A stretch of 64,000 nt of DNA from positions 15,355,001 to 15,419,000 of the forward strand of contig JAULJL010000035.1 in the NCBI GenBank assembly GCA_030761205.1, written 5' to 3'. The DNA comes from Fremontodendron californicum (taxonomy: Eukaryota > Streptophyta > Magnoliopsida > Malvales > Malvaceae). The position numbers and the translations under genes are program-made. The notes under the pieces are model-generated. The model was not told where the DNA came from. It worked only from the letters and a program-made list of their open reading frames with translations, and searched no databases. Below, piece by piece: positions 32,542 to 43,251 of the stretch. Numbering within the stretch: the stretch's first letter is position 1; each line of letters starts with the position of its first letter.

Positions 32542-33480
32542 CTAACCAACACCCCTTCTTGGCTTTTTAGGCTTGTCAGGCTCATACATGAAATTTCCCA
32601 AATTTATGCGTTTGAGAGGAAGCTTTCTTTGCACAACAGTGGATGCATTCTCCATTACAAGTATTATTCCATCATCCTTGGTGGTGCATATCTCATCGAG
32701 GAATGGTGCATCTTTTGGTACTTGTTGAATGGCATCCACAAATAAACTGTTTAAGGTTTCCAGGATGTCTTGTTCATGTTCCTCCTCCTTGAACTTTGCG
32801 AATCTACTAGGAAAAGGTGGAGAAGAAACATTAGCAAAAATTGGAATCTTAAACGTTACCTCCGGTGTCGAAATACTCTTATTTGGATCTGTGGCTTTAT
32901 TATCCTCAAGAATAGAATCCATCTCTAATTTTGTCTCATCCTCATCTTGTTCCTCATTCCTGAAGGTCACAATAGTAGCATTCTCCTTTGGGTTAATCAT
33001 CGTTTGGGCAGGGAGTTCTTCAGATCTTTGTGCTACCCATCCCACCATACTACTAGCCAATTGGCTCATTTGCTTTTCCAAACTCTGGATGCTTGCCCTT
33101 GTTTCCTGTTGAAATTGCAAAGTATTAGTAACAAGAGAATAGACAAGATCTTCTAAAGAAGTACCTGAGTTTTGAGTCATATGTGATGGCTGAAAAAGAT
33201 CTGATTCTTGAGACCATGATTGATTGAAGATAGATGGATGAGTGTAACTGGCATAAGGATCTACTTCTTGGAAATTTTTTGAGTAGCCATAATTAGTATG
33301 ATCCCACCATCCCTCATGGTAAGTGTTTGAGTAATGATCATGCAGTTGGTCTTGGAACACTTGATGGCCTTGACATCCTCCCATGGCAAATTGTTGAACT
33401 GGGAAGGTGAGATTGGCTTGTTGATTCTCTATGTTCATGTATGCCACCAACTCTTCAAGTGTTAGATTGCTCAATTCCAT
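32542..33480 (-). CDS. Athila-type Gag linker ORF (lacks capsid core, zinc knuckle and protease), E3
   Basis: A 312-aa open frame from ATG 33480 (MELSNLTLEEL). Residues about 110-190 carry SLEDLVYSLVTNTLQFQQET, IQSLEKQMSQLASSM and INPKENATIV, a stretch usually found between the zinc knuckle and protease in Athila-like Gag-Pol. Near 235-255 is AIQQVPKDAPFLDEICTTK, the pre-protease segment. No CCHC motif, no retropepsin site and no pol follow. It differs from the E2/E4 Gag, so E3's 5' half comes from another subfamily. The N-terminal 100 residues (Gln/His/Tyr-rich) are unrecognised. Probably a remnant that is still open, possibly without function. Confidence 0.65.
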   Translation of the reverse strand: MELSNLTLEELVAYMNIENQQANLTFPVQQFAMGGCQGHQVFQDQLHDHYSNTYHEGWWDHTNYGYSKNFQEVDPYASYTHPSIFNQSWSQESDLFQPSHMTQNSGTSLEDLVYSLVTNTLQFQQETRASIQSLEKQMSQLASSMVGWVAQRSEELPAQTMINPKENATIVTFRNEEQDEDETKLEMDSILEDNKATDPNKSISTPEVTFKIPIFANVSSPPFPSRFAKFKEEEHEQDILETLNSLFVDAIQQVPKDAPFLDEICTTKDDGIILVMENASTVVQRKLPLKRINLGNFMYEPDKPKKPRRGVG

Positions 33481-33622
33481 CGTTGTTTTTTTTTTATTTT
33501 TTATTTTTTTATTTTTTTTCTTTTCAAAATTTGATAAGAAAAACCCGTATGTACAAGAAAATAAAACTCATTAGAACTGAAAATAAGAATAAACCAAGTA
33601 ACAAATAAACTAAAAAAAACAA

Positions 33623-33640
33623 TCCCCGGCAACGGCGCCA
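33623..33640 (-). other. Primer-binding site for tRNA-Asp (E3)
   Basis: Exact 18-base match to the same tRNA-Asp 3' end used by E2, 6 bases inside the LTR. Confidence 0.92.
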
Positions 33641-33646
33641 AAAACT

Positions 33647-35703
33647 TGATGCACCCAAAAGAGTGTATCTTATTTAACCTTGCACTAAAAAGATAAATTG
33701 TAAGTATAGTAGTTAGCAAGGGTCGAGTCCTCAGGGATTGGGTTTTAGTTTATAAGTTAATAGTTTAAAACTTAAATTCAAGAACAATAAAAGAAAATGG
33801 GTTTTTGAAGCCAGATTTAAACTAAAGTAAATAATAAGAATAAGATGCAAGGCGGTATAACCAGCCAATAAAAATATATATACTAAATTAGGCGGTATAA
33901 CCAGCCAATAAAAATATATATACTAAATTAGGCGGTATAACCAGCCAATAAAAATAAAACAAAGTTAATATACAAATTAGGCGGTATAACCAGCCAATAA
34001 AAATAAATATAAAAAATAAGCAAACTAAAAGTAAGAAAACAAGTAAGTAAGAAGAATCAAATATGAAAAATATGGTTAAGGTTTCATTCTCCACCACTAG
34101 ACATCATTAAGAATCAATTTCAGATCTATCAATATCAACCAACTATCAAAGTTAACAACCGTAGATAACAACAAGCTCTGTTATCCCAATCTTTCCTTAG
34201 TTTGTCGTTAAATAGAACAAGCTCTCTATTTAATCTCTAACCATTAAACAACCTAGAATAAGCTCTCTAAATTCAATTTAATGGCAGCTTTATGATGAGA
34301 AAGATAGGTTGATCTAAGCAACAAACACATAAGCTCGGATTGTTCAACTTAGGTTATGTTCCACTTTGCAATTATTGAAAACTTGACCATAATCATTAAT
34401 CACAAATTGCCACTTATGAATAGGAAATCAAGACAATTACACGGATCAAGACTCCTAAACTAGCAATAGATAATTATCAAGATCTATCTAGTTGTACACC
34501 TAAATAAATCAAGACAACATCATGAACAATTCTTGTAGAAGAACATAAGCAACTTTGATAGAAAATTAATGATAGATAGAATCTAAAAATCAATCACAAA
34601 ACATGTCTAGGGCTTTGAAATCACCCTTAACCAAATAGAAGTTTAGCCTAGCATAGGCATCATAAACATAAAATTAAATAGAATCTAAGAAGAAAATAAA
34701 AGAAAGAAAGAAGAAGAAGAAGAATATTAATTATCCAACCTCTTGCTCTTTCTAAAGAAAAAGAAAACTAGAGAAAAGAAAGAAGAAGAAAACTTAGAGA
34801 ATTTTATTACAATGGCTAATATCCTACCTATGTACAATATCCTCCTCTACAATCATCCAAGTCCCTCTATTTATACACATTTTGGAAGACTAAATGACAA
34901 GAGACAAGCTTTACAAATTTCAAAGGTAGGTATAATAGGTGGGTGAATTTTTCTAACAATTTTCGTCATATTGTATGACAATTTTGATCAGCCAACTTGA
35001 TGGTCGATTTCGTCAATGTTGGAGGCCTGATCTGATCACATGGTCTTCTAGAAAAAGGTTCCCCTATCAGTTACGGATCCATAGCCGTTGGAATCAGCTC
35101 ATTTTCTGATGTGGATAAGCAGATATGGGCAAAATACGAAAACATGTCAGCACAGACGTCATTGCACATCAGCCAACTTGATGGTCGATTTCGTCAATAT
35201 TAGAGGCCTGATCTGATCATATGGTCTTCTAGACAAAGGTTCCCGTATCAGTTACGGATCCATAGCCATTGAAATCAGCTCATTTACTGATGTGGATAAG
35301 CAGATATGGGCAAAATACGAAAACAGGTCAGCACAGACGTCATTGCACATCAGCCAACTTGATGGTCGATTTCGCTAGGGAAAACGACTCCGTTTCAAGA
35401 AGTATAAAACATGAAAAAGATAGATATGCCTCTTAGCTTTGCACGGATACAAATTTCAGCCTTATTGCTTCAGTGAAACTCCAGATATAGCTGATATGGC
35501 AAAATGTGTCGGAACTGGAACTGAACTGGATTTGCCCTTAATTCTAGTAATCTGAAATCACTCAAAGAAACTTGTGAAAAACACCAAATTACATAAAAAT
35601 ATAAAAGATCATAAACACAATTAGACTAAACAATAATAACTCGTATTTGACACAAAACAATAATAAAACATAACTAAAAACTATATAATTATACGAGTTA
35701 TCA
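33647..35703 (-). repeat. 5' LTR of E3
   Basis: 2057 bp. Mismatches to the 3' LTR were seen in and just after the 181-bp duplicated block. Stem-loop repeats at 33850, 33890, 33930 and 33979. TATA box at 34868-34875. Confidence 0.93.
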
Positions 35704-35759
35704 TTGATTAACGGACTTCATCCTAACAATTGAAAAGCTATATAAAATAAGATATCAAG

Positions 35760-36213
35760 TGTTGAATATGGCTTGAATATGGCTCAAATTCACCATAGGT
35801 GGCTTACCACCAATAATGGAAGCTACCACTTGCACCACCAATAATGGAAGCTACCACTTGCAAATGGATGGTGGCTACTTTAGCCACCACTTGCAATGTG
35901 TTCCCACCAAGATAGGTGGTGGATGGTGGCTGCCACTTGATGTATGTTCACACCTTGATATTTTGGCTATAAATAGCCATGTAGAGTAAGAGAGAAAAAA
36001 TGAGTGAGTGTGAGTTAGAGCTAAAGTGTTGAAGCAAATACTCTGTGTTTATAGAGTTTTCTTGTATTGTGTGAGTTGTGAGTTCAGTGCTTGTATTGCA
36101 CCTTGAATTCTGTATTTGTTTGTACTCCATCTCCATTAATACAAAGCTTCAAGCTCCTCCTCCCGTGGATGTAAGCACACTTGCTGAACCACGTAAAATA
36201 TTGTTGTTTTTCA
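35760..36213 (+). repeat. Truncated 5' LTR of the copia derivative
   Basis: 454 bp matching 36905-37367. The last 47 bases of the LTR are missing, replaced by internal sequence at 36214. It contains a direct duplication of 'ccaccaataatggaagctaccacttgca'-type text at 35806-35865. Confidence 0.85.
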
Positions 36214-36904
36214 GGATGTAAGCTACCGGCAAAGACAGCATCAGATACAAAGCCAGACTGGTAGCCAAAGGTTACGCTCAAAAAGAAGGAATAGACTACA
36301 ATGAGGTATTTTCACCTGTTGTTAAGCATGCATCTATTCGGATTTTATTGGCTTTAGTAGCACAGTATGACCTAGAGTTAGTTCAACTTGATGTAAAAAC
36401 TGCATTCCTCCATGGTTCCTTAGAGGAGGAAATTTATATGACTCAACCAGATGGTTTTGGAGTCCCCGGTCGCAAAGACTACAAAAGCAAGTTGAACCGG
36501 TCACTGTATGGTCTGAAACAATCCCGTGACAGCTGTACAAACGGTTGGACTGTTTCATGACAGGATGAAAAGTACACACACAGTCAATTTGATCACTGTG
36601 TTTATTTCCGGAAACTTCAAGATGGATCATTTGTCTATCTGCTGAAAAAGGCAAGGTGGAGATCGACAGGCTGAAGGCTCAACTGAGCTCAGAGTTCGAG
36701 ATGAAGGATCTTGGAGAAGCTAAGAAAATTCTTGGGAAGGAGATTAGAATAGACAGAAAAATTGACTCAGGCTCAGTGCATTGATGGATCATGCCAATGT
36801 AGTATGTGCCCTGATGTGTGTAATGGTGTATATGACACCTGAAGGAGAAAGGAGGAAGCTCTGATCTGTGAATTCTCTCTGTGGATTCTCGCCAAGGTGG
36901 AGAT
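36214..36904 (+). pseudogene. Copia reverse transcriptase fragment
   Basis: Reads in order YKARLVAKGYAQKEG, IDYNEVFSPVVKHASIR, LELVQLDVKTAFLHG and LEEEIYMTQPDGF, then LKRSLYGLKQ-type residues, and after a frame break FDHCVYFRKLQDGSFVYLL. This is typical Tork-lineage RT. The YVDD-type catalytic box is deleted between LL (about 36640) and the KAKVEIDRLKAQL-like stretch that follows. Non-functional. Confidence 0.85.
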
Positions 36905-37414
36905 TGTTGAATATGGCTTGAATATGGCTCAAATTCACCATAGGTGGCTTACCACCAATAATGGAAGCTACCACTTGCACCACCAATAATGGAAGCTACC
37001 ACTTGCAAATGGATGGTGGCTACTTTAGCCACCACTTGCAATGTGTTCCCACCAAGATAGGTGGTGGATGGTGGCTATGCTGGCTGCCACTTGATGTATG
37101 TTCACACCTTGATATTTTGGCTATAAATAGCCATGTAGAGTAAGAGAGAAAAAATGAGTGAGTGTGAGTTAGAGCTAAAGTGTTGAAGCAAATACTCTGT
37201 GTTTATAGAGTTTTCTGGTATTGTGTGAGTTGTGAGTTCAGTGCTTGTATTGCACCTTGAATTCTGTATTTGTTTGTACTCCATCTCCATTAATACAAAG
37301 CTTCAAGCTCCTCCTCTCGTGGATGTAAGCACACTTGCTGAACCACGTAAAATATTATTGTTTTTCAGTGTGTTTAAATCGGTTTTAGTAATCTCGATTT
37401 AGTTCCGCACAACA
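36905..37414 (+). repeat. 3' LTR of the copia derivative
   Basis: 510 bp, TGTTGAATATGG...CACAACA, preceded by the tract AAGGTGGAGAT. It includes a TATA-like TATAAATAG at 37122-37130 in the shared part. Confidence 0.85.
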
Positions 37415-37490
37415 ATCAAGAACTTCAAACCTTTAGCACAAACATGGACAGTGTCAACGATGGCTATCCCAGCCTACCACAATCCTCCAC

Positions 37491-37498
37491 TATAAATA
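37491..37498 (+). promoter_or_regulatory. TATA box of inhibitor gene A1
   Basis: TATAAATA in CTCCACTATAAATAAACCCC, 95 bases before the ATG; the same context precedes A2 (54447-54454). B1 and B2 have TATAAATA at 50201-50208 and 61281-61288. Confidence 0.65.
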
Positions 37499-37585
37499 AA
37501 CCCCATCTTACCAATACACATAACACAAATTAAATCAAAGCAGAAAGATTTTGTAACTGCAAGAGAGTGAAAAGCGAAGAAAAGA

Positions 37586-38057
37586 ATGGCTTCAGAAACA
37601 ATATGCAAAGGTAAAAAAAAAAAAATAGAGATTAACAACTTTGAAAGGCATGATATATATTTTTGGTACAAAAGAGGCCGTAGCCTAAGGATAAAGGAAG
37701 GGATTGCAGATGTTAAGATTCGAATCTCAGGCCTGCTGGATGCCACCTTTTAAAGATAACTGTATGAACCAACTGAGTTAAGCTCCGGGTTCAGGCATGA
37801 GATATATTTATGGACAATAATTTCCTTCCCTTTTTAATACAAATTCTTATATACTTTTTGTAGGGAAAGCTTCATGGCCAGAGCTTGTGGGAGAGACTGG
37901 GGAATTAGCAGCAGCAACAATTGAGACTGAGAATCCTTTGGTGAATGCTGTGATCGTGTTGGAAGGAACAAATCTGACAGAAGATTTTCGGTGCAACAGG
38001 GTTCGTGTTTGGGTTAACACTAATAGGATCGTGATCGAGGTTCCTGTGATTGGTTAA
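37586..38057 (+). CDS. Potato type I serine proteinase inhibitor, gene A1 (two exons)
   Basis: Exon 1 37586-37610 (MASETICK plus one base), a GT-AG intron 37611-37863, exon 2 37864-38057; 72 aa. A member of the potato inhibitor I family (I13), which blocks serine proteases with an exposed loop. GKASWPELVG (9-18) is the family start, NAVIVLEGT the strand before the loop. By alignment with eglin-type members the reactive bond is Glu48-Asp49, so P1 is Glu, unusual and suggestive of glutamyl-endopeptidase-like targets. Arg54 and Arg56 (the loop-supporting pair) and Cys7/Cys52 (a likely disulphide) are present. There is no signal peptide, so cytosolic or released by damage. The exon-1 split after the eighth codon is shared by all four genes here. 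Expression control was not seen beyond the TATA box. Confidence 0.92.
37664..37791 (-). mobile_element. SINE-like insertion in the A1 intron
   Basis: Read on the minus strand it starts near AGCTTAACTCAGTTGGTTCA (tRNA-like A box) and continues to GAGATTCGAATCT (B box), ending AT-rich. It is flanked by an imperfect duplication of about 16 bp around GGCATGA.ATATATTT (37647-37662 and 37794-37809). A tRNA-derived SINE is the best fit. Confidence 0.65.
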
Positions 38058-38495
38058 CCTATAGTTTGAAAACTAGAATGCAAATGGCTCGGGGCTTGGC
38101 TAGATAATACTAGCTATTTTTCATTAGTAGTGTTGTGACAAATTAAGGGTTTTTTTTTTTATTTTTTTATAATAAGGTGTGAATTTTCCCATACACCATT
38201 TATGTTGAATTTGCAAATAAGAAAAATGTCTAATAAGTCCTCAAGCGACATTAAGCGATTAAAATTTAATATTTTATTTTAAAAGTATTGAGTTCAAATT
38301 TTGAGATGAACAGAATAAAATTTTCAGATGCAAGAGACCCTTTTTTTATTGTATAACTTAATATCACATTTATCAAAAGAATATAACGTATAATGAAATT
38401 GTTGCTTATTTTGGACTATTATTTTGCAACATCTGTACCTTGTTTTCCTTAAGAGAAAGATTAATTTACAGTCAAATACTTAAGCTTTTGAATTC

Positions 38496-38600
38496 AGGGT
38501 ATAACATTGGCATCCAGTAGATTTAGGATTCGAATCCAAATATTTATAACCCCTTCCCTTATTCTCAAATTATAAACTCCTTTATACCAAAAAAAAATAA
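38496..38600 (+). mobile_element. SINE-like fragment
   Basis: Shares 'ggcatccagtag...gattcgaatcc...aaccccttccc' with the SINE-like inserts in the inhibitor introns. Paralogues near 55480-55590 and 58490-58610. Confidence 0.5.
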
Positions 38601-38783
38601 AAATACTTAAGCCTCCTGGCAATAACTAATATTTTGTATTTGGAAACATATATAACAATTGCGAAATTGTGCTTGCTAATAAAAGGATAGATACTCCACT
38701 CTATAAATATTTTTACATAATTAATTTTTAAAGAGAGGATTGCCTTGATTGGTTAAACCATTTCTACATTTTAATTTAGTTTA

Positions 38784-38788
38784 AAATG
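38784..38788. repeat. Target-site duplication AAATG of E4, left copy
   Basis: AAATG at 38784-38788 and 48680-48684. Confidence 0.93.
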
Positions 38789-40290
38789 TGATGGACTCAA
38801 TTAAGAGTTGTAAACCGAAGTGCAGGTTATGTTCAAGTAATAAATTCTCGGGTGTCCGAGGTCGAACCACAGGGAAGCGTATTAGTAAGTATAAGTTTAT
38901 AAATATATAAGAAAAAGAAAGTAAACAAGATATTAGGGAATCAACAACAAAACAAGATAAACAATATATTAGAGAACAAAATAAACAAAATAAAATAAAA
39001 GAAATTAAACAAGATATAAAAACAATAAGAAAATATGTTGAGGTTAGAGAATCCACTCTTTGTGTTATGCTAAGATTAATCTTGTTTTATTACACAATTG
39101 AAATTCACACATAAGGGAGATTCCAATCGGAAGGTTTAGCAATTCAGTCCAAATTGTCCAACGTCCATAGCATATGATATTATGTTCATTTGGTGTCCTC
39201 AAAACTCACAAAAAGAGTCCAAGCATTCCTTATGCCAAGGTATATGTCTACAACAAATCAAGGTTATGAAACCAAGCATTTATTGTGCCATTTTCATTGT
39301 CAATAATGAATCAAGATCCCTACTTTGCAAGTATGATTTTAAACCAAAAGAAAATATTATCTATACTAGTGTTTATAAATGATAATTCATTTTAGCTCAT
39401 GTTTAAGAGACTAACCTTAGCATTTACCAAGAGCTTCACCTCATCACCTCAACAATATGATTAGCAACACATACTAGATATGAATAAAATGAAAAGAAAT
39501 GTAAGAAGCATAAGTAAATATAGAAAAAGAAAACTAGAGAAAGGAAAGAAAAAGAAAACTTAGAGAATTTTATTACAATGGCTAATATCCTACCAATGTA
39601 TAATAATACTCATCCAAGGCCCTCTATTTATACATATTTTGGAGAGCTAAATGACAAGAGACAAGCTTTATAAATTTCAAAGGTAGGTATAATAGGTGGG
39701 TGCATTTTTCTAACAATTTTCGTCATATTGTATGACAATTCTGATCAGCCAGCTTGATGGTCGATTTTGTCAATGTTGGAGGCTTGATCTGATCAAATGG
39801 TCTTCTAGAAAAATATACCCCTATCCGTTACGGATCCATAGCCGTTGGAATCAGATCATTTGCTCATGTGGATCGGAAGATATGGTCAAAATACCAAAAC
39901 AGGTCAGCACAGACGTCATTGCACATCAGCCAAATTGATGGTCGATTTCACTAGGGAAAACGACTCCGTTTCAAGAAGTGTAAAACATGAAAAAGATAGA
40001 TCTGCCTCTTAAATTTGTACTGTAAAAATTTCAGCCTTAATGCTTCAGTGAAACTCCAGATATGGCTGATATGGCAAAAGGTGTCGGAACTGGAACTGAA
40101 CTGGATTTGCCCTTAATTCTTGATTTAACCTAGTAATCTGAAATCACTCAAAGAAACTCGTGAAAAAACACCAAATTACATAAAAATATAAAAGATCATA
40201 AACACAATTAGACTAAGCAATAATAACTCGTATTTGACGCAAAACAATAATAAAACATAACTAAAAACTATATAATTATACGAGTTATCA
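38789..40290 (-). repeat. 3' LTR of E4
   Basis: 1502 bp. Starts TGATGGACTC (two bases missing against TGATGGAGACTC) and ends GAGTTATCA. TATA box (minus) 39625-39632. Confidence 0.93.
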
Positions 40291-42247
40291 CACCCCCACA
40301 CTTAGATTGTTGCTAGTCCCTAGCAACGACTCAATAAAAATAAAATAAGAAAATCTAATCTAATCCATTTTCGTAGGAAATCACGGTGGCACTTAGCATG
40401 TGACACAAGCCTTTAAACCCCTTGGTGTCCCTAGTGGACGAGTTTAGTCTCGTGAGGGTTTACTAGGACGATACCCACAAACATTGAAGACATAAGAAAA
40501 ACTAAAAATAATAATTATAACTAATCCTTCCAATATAAATTAGAGATAATCATTGGACAAGTCTTAAAAACTAATCAATAGCTTAAAGAAATTCACAAAA
40601 AAATCTTGCTTGAATGTAAATAGTTTGAGTTAAGCCAATATTAACATAACATATTTCAATCAAAATAGTGTATATTCAAACTTAATCTCAACTTCTCACA
40701 TGGGATACTCTCTTGATTTTCACTCTTTAAAGTAGTGGTAAAGTGTTTACACTCAATCAATCTCATGAAAACACTTCTACCATATGCTTGCTTGTCCACC
40801 TATTCTCCACTATTTAGATCATACAACTTCATAAATCAAGAGGTCTTTATTCAAGGTTGTAATGGGGCCAAAGGGTTATAATGTGGTTAAAGAACAAAAG
40901 GATAAAGATATCACAAAGGTTCCAAAGAGTTCATAGAGTTTAGAGACATAATAAGATCATACAAATAAAACTTCTCAAAACTCTTATAAAGCACATAATA
41001 ACGTAGGCTAAATATTCATGTTGAGCCTTTGCATCATTCTAACCAACTTTGTAACATCTTTTTCTAGAAGTTCAAGAGAAGATATATTTTTTTTTTAATA
41101 TGGGAATGTATTTGACAATGATCCCTTTCTTTTTCTCTTGACTTTTTCTTTTCTTTTCTTCCCCCACACTTATCTTTTGTTTCTAACCCAAATTTTCAAC
41201 TAAAAATATCCCTTGTTTTTTTTGCAATATGTCTCAAAATATAAAATCCATCTTTAGAACAAGGGTAAGGATATAAGTATATTTAGGCTAGGTGTAAGTT
41301 GTGGTTACCAATAAAACAGCATATTTAATGTAGGCTCAAATTGGCTCACTAGTGGGGATGTTCTCGTAGAACATTAATAATGGATGGCTGTTTGGCTCTG
41401 GTTATAATCCTAATGCCTCTATCATATTCATGTTGTCACATGTATCAATATAGTCTCAAACGGTTTAAAGCAAGTTCTAGAGAATCATGTAATCATAAGA
41501 GCACTCAAGAAAGAAATTAGATTGATTTGTATAATGCATCAATCATTATAGGCTCAAAAACTCACAAGGATGATTATACAAGTCAGATTAAGTCTAAACA
41601 TGCTTCTTTCTCAATCAACATATCATATTAACATTGGCTCATAAAAAGGTTGACATCAAGCTCAATTCTCATGAAAATCTTCTCACTAATAAATCTGTTT
41701 TAGACTTATGCAATTCATATCTCATCATTGTATTAAAAAGGAACTAGAACACATTAAAAAAATAATAATAATAATAAAGACTCATAAAAAAAAATAGTAG
41801 ACAAAAATAAAAGAAATCCTAAATCGTTCCCCCCACACTTAATTCTTACATTGTCCTCAATGTAAGTCTATTAACCCAAATGAAAGAATCATGTGTAAGA
41901 GAAAAAGAACTAATAACATAAGAATAGGAATAACTAAGACTCAAAACAAAACAAACTCATGCAACCTAAATAATCCTAAAATACTAAACAAAAATTAACA
42001 AGTAAACATAAAAAGATTAAAATCAAACTGACAAGGTATGTCTCAAGTCTCCCTTACTCAGACCTTGTTCAGAATGAACACTTCTAAATTGCTTAAAACA
42101 CAACAAACTTTTTTTTTTTTTTTTTTTATAAATTAGCAAAATATGTCCCTTACCCCCTACTAAAGGTAGAATTTAGGAGATATTACCTGCAGAGGTTGCT
42201 AACCACTTATTATAACTGAGACACAACAAACAAAATGTTAGATAATG
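40291..42247 (-). other. Non-coding 3' region and polypurine tract of E4
   Basis: The sense GTGTGGGGGTG abuts the LTR. A second GTGTGGGGG lies near 41161. A third, GTGTGGGGGG, lies near 41829-41839, immediately after the perfect hairpin CTTACATTG-AGGA-CAATGTAAG (41847-41868). No ORF is supported. Confidence 0.7.
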
Positions 42248-42895
42248 TCACAAAGACAGAGTGCAATCCACTCCTTGCTCGTCCATATCTCTTTTTCTTT
42301 TTCGGAGCGTTTGCGAAACAACCGTAGCAGATAAACACTCATAAGCTTGGAGCTTTTTGAGTAAATCTTCAATGGTTGTAGCAGAAATTATGGTTCTCCT
42401 TGCCTCTGAAAACATGAATCCATTATCCACAGCATTATCTAAATATGAAAGCAAATTACTAAAATAACCATTAATATTAAGCAAACCAATGGGTTTCTTA
42501 TTTGTGACCAAAGATGACCAAGAAGCCACGCAAGCTATTTCTTCCAATGTACCCAGACCTCCTGGTAAAGCAATGAATGCATCGGCAGAATGGTACATGA
42601 TTGTTATCCGTTCAGGGATACTCCAGACTTGTATTTCCTTACCCACGGTAGGTCCACAAAAATCTGTGAATAGTTTTGGCACGATTCCTAGAACTGGACT
42701 TCCTCCGGCGTGTGCTGCTGTAGCGACTGCTCCCATTAAACCCGTACTACCGCCTCCATAAATCAACTGGATCTTTTGTTGGGCAAGTATTACTCCAACT
42801 CTTATGGCTTCATCAGCGAATATGTTATTTTTCCCTGGATAAGAACCTCCAAAGACACAAATTTTTTTAATGCGCTGGGACGAAGTACTTTCCAT
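42248..42895 (-). CDS. LOG-like cytokinin-activating enzyme (retroelement-borne), E4 copy
   Basis: 215 aa from the conserved ATG at 42895. In this copy only, a shorter A run puts an upstream ATG (42928) in frame, which would add MYSFSFRHSKK; because the other copies lack this extension the shorter start is preferred. Motifs YGGGSTGLMG, Arg96 and PGGLGTLEE are intact. It differs from E2 by Ala18 to Ser, His43 to Gln, Glu64 to Gly and Gly198 to Arg. It is the oldest dated insertion of the set by LTR divergence, yet still open. Confidence 0.9.
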   Translation of the reverse strand: MESTSSQRIKKICVFGGSYPGKNNIFADEAIRVGVILAQQKIQLIYGGGSTGLMGAVATAAHAGGSPVLGIVPKLFTDFCGPTVGKEIQVWSIPERITIMYHSADAFIALPGGLGTLEEIACVASWSSLVTNKKPIGLLNINGYFSNLLSYLDNAVDNGFMFSEARRTIISATTIEDLLKKLQAYECLSATVVSQTLRKRKRDMDEQGVDCTLSL

Positions 42896-43251
42896 TTTTT
42901 TCGAGTGCCTAAAAGAGAATGAGTACATGGTGTAATATATAGAGGACTGAGTAGTGAATCAGACAAGAGTAATAATGTCGCCGAAAGTGTATTTGACCTG
43001 TCAGAAGAAAATGTTAACCTAACAAAAGATTTTTGCGTGATTTCAGGAAGAAAATCAAAAAAAAAGAAAGAAAAAGCAACCGTAAAAGACCAATGCAAAA
43101 AAAAAAAACGAGAATAATTACACAAATCGTAAATTAAACCGAAATGAAGTTATTGCAAATCAAACCAAAAGCTGAGAAGTCATTTATTGTAGTTGTGATT
43201 GTGGCTCACATCTTTCTCTGGTTTTACGTCCAGAAACGGCTTAAACGCCTT

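Larger units (their letters stand above)
26274..35703 (-). mobile_element. E3: chimeric non-autonomous LTR retrotransposon carrying the finger-LOG module
   Basis: 9430 bp, LTRs of 2057 bp each with about five mismatches seen, perfect TSD TTGAT, tRNA-Asp PBS 33623-33640. The right part of each LTR (U3 side) matches E2/E4, but the left 1.1 kb (TGATGCACCCAAAAGAGTG...) is unrelated to them. The gag region is also a different Athila-type sequence. From the last codons of the E2-type integrase tail (about 32202) through the finger protein, LOG and the 3' region it is again E2-like. E3 is thus a recombinant backbone bearing the same accessory genes. Confidence 0.93.
35760..37414 (+). mobile_element. 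Copia (Tork-like) deletion derivative
   Basis: TGTTGAATATGG starts at 35760 and again at 36905 after a copia-type polypurine tract (AAGGTGGAGAT). The 3' LTR runs to ...CGCACAACA at 37414 (510 bp). The first LTR copy breaks off at 36213 and is followed directly by RT sequence, so the LTR end, PBS, gag, protease and integrase are deleted. ATCAAG flanks both ends (35754-35759, 37415-37420), a 5- or 6-bp target duplication. The uninterrupted paralogue is at about 54370. Confidence 0.85.
38058..38788. other. Downstream region of A1
   Basis: Collinear with 55054-55779 and with 58134-58698 plus 59833-59940. Contains a SINE-like fragment (38496-38600, with TGGCATCCAGTAGATTTAGG and a B-box-like GATTCGAATCC). 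No gene seen. Confidence 0.6.
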
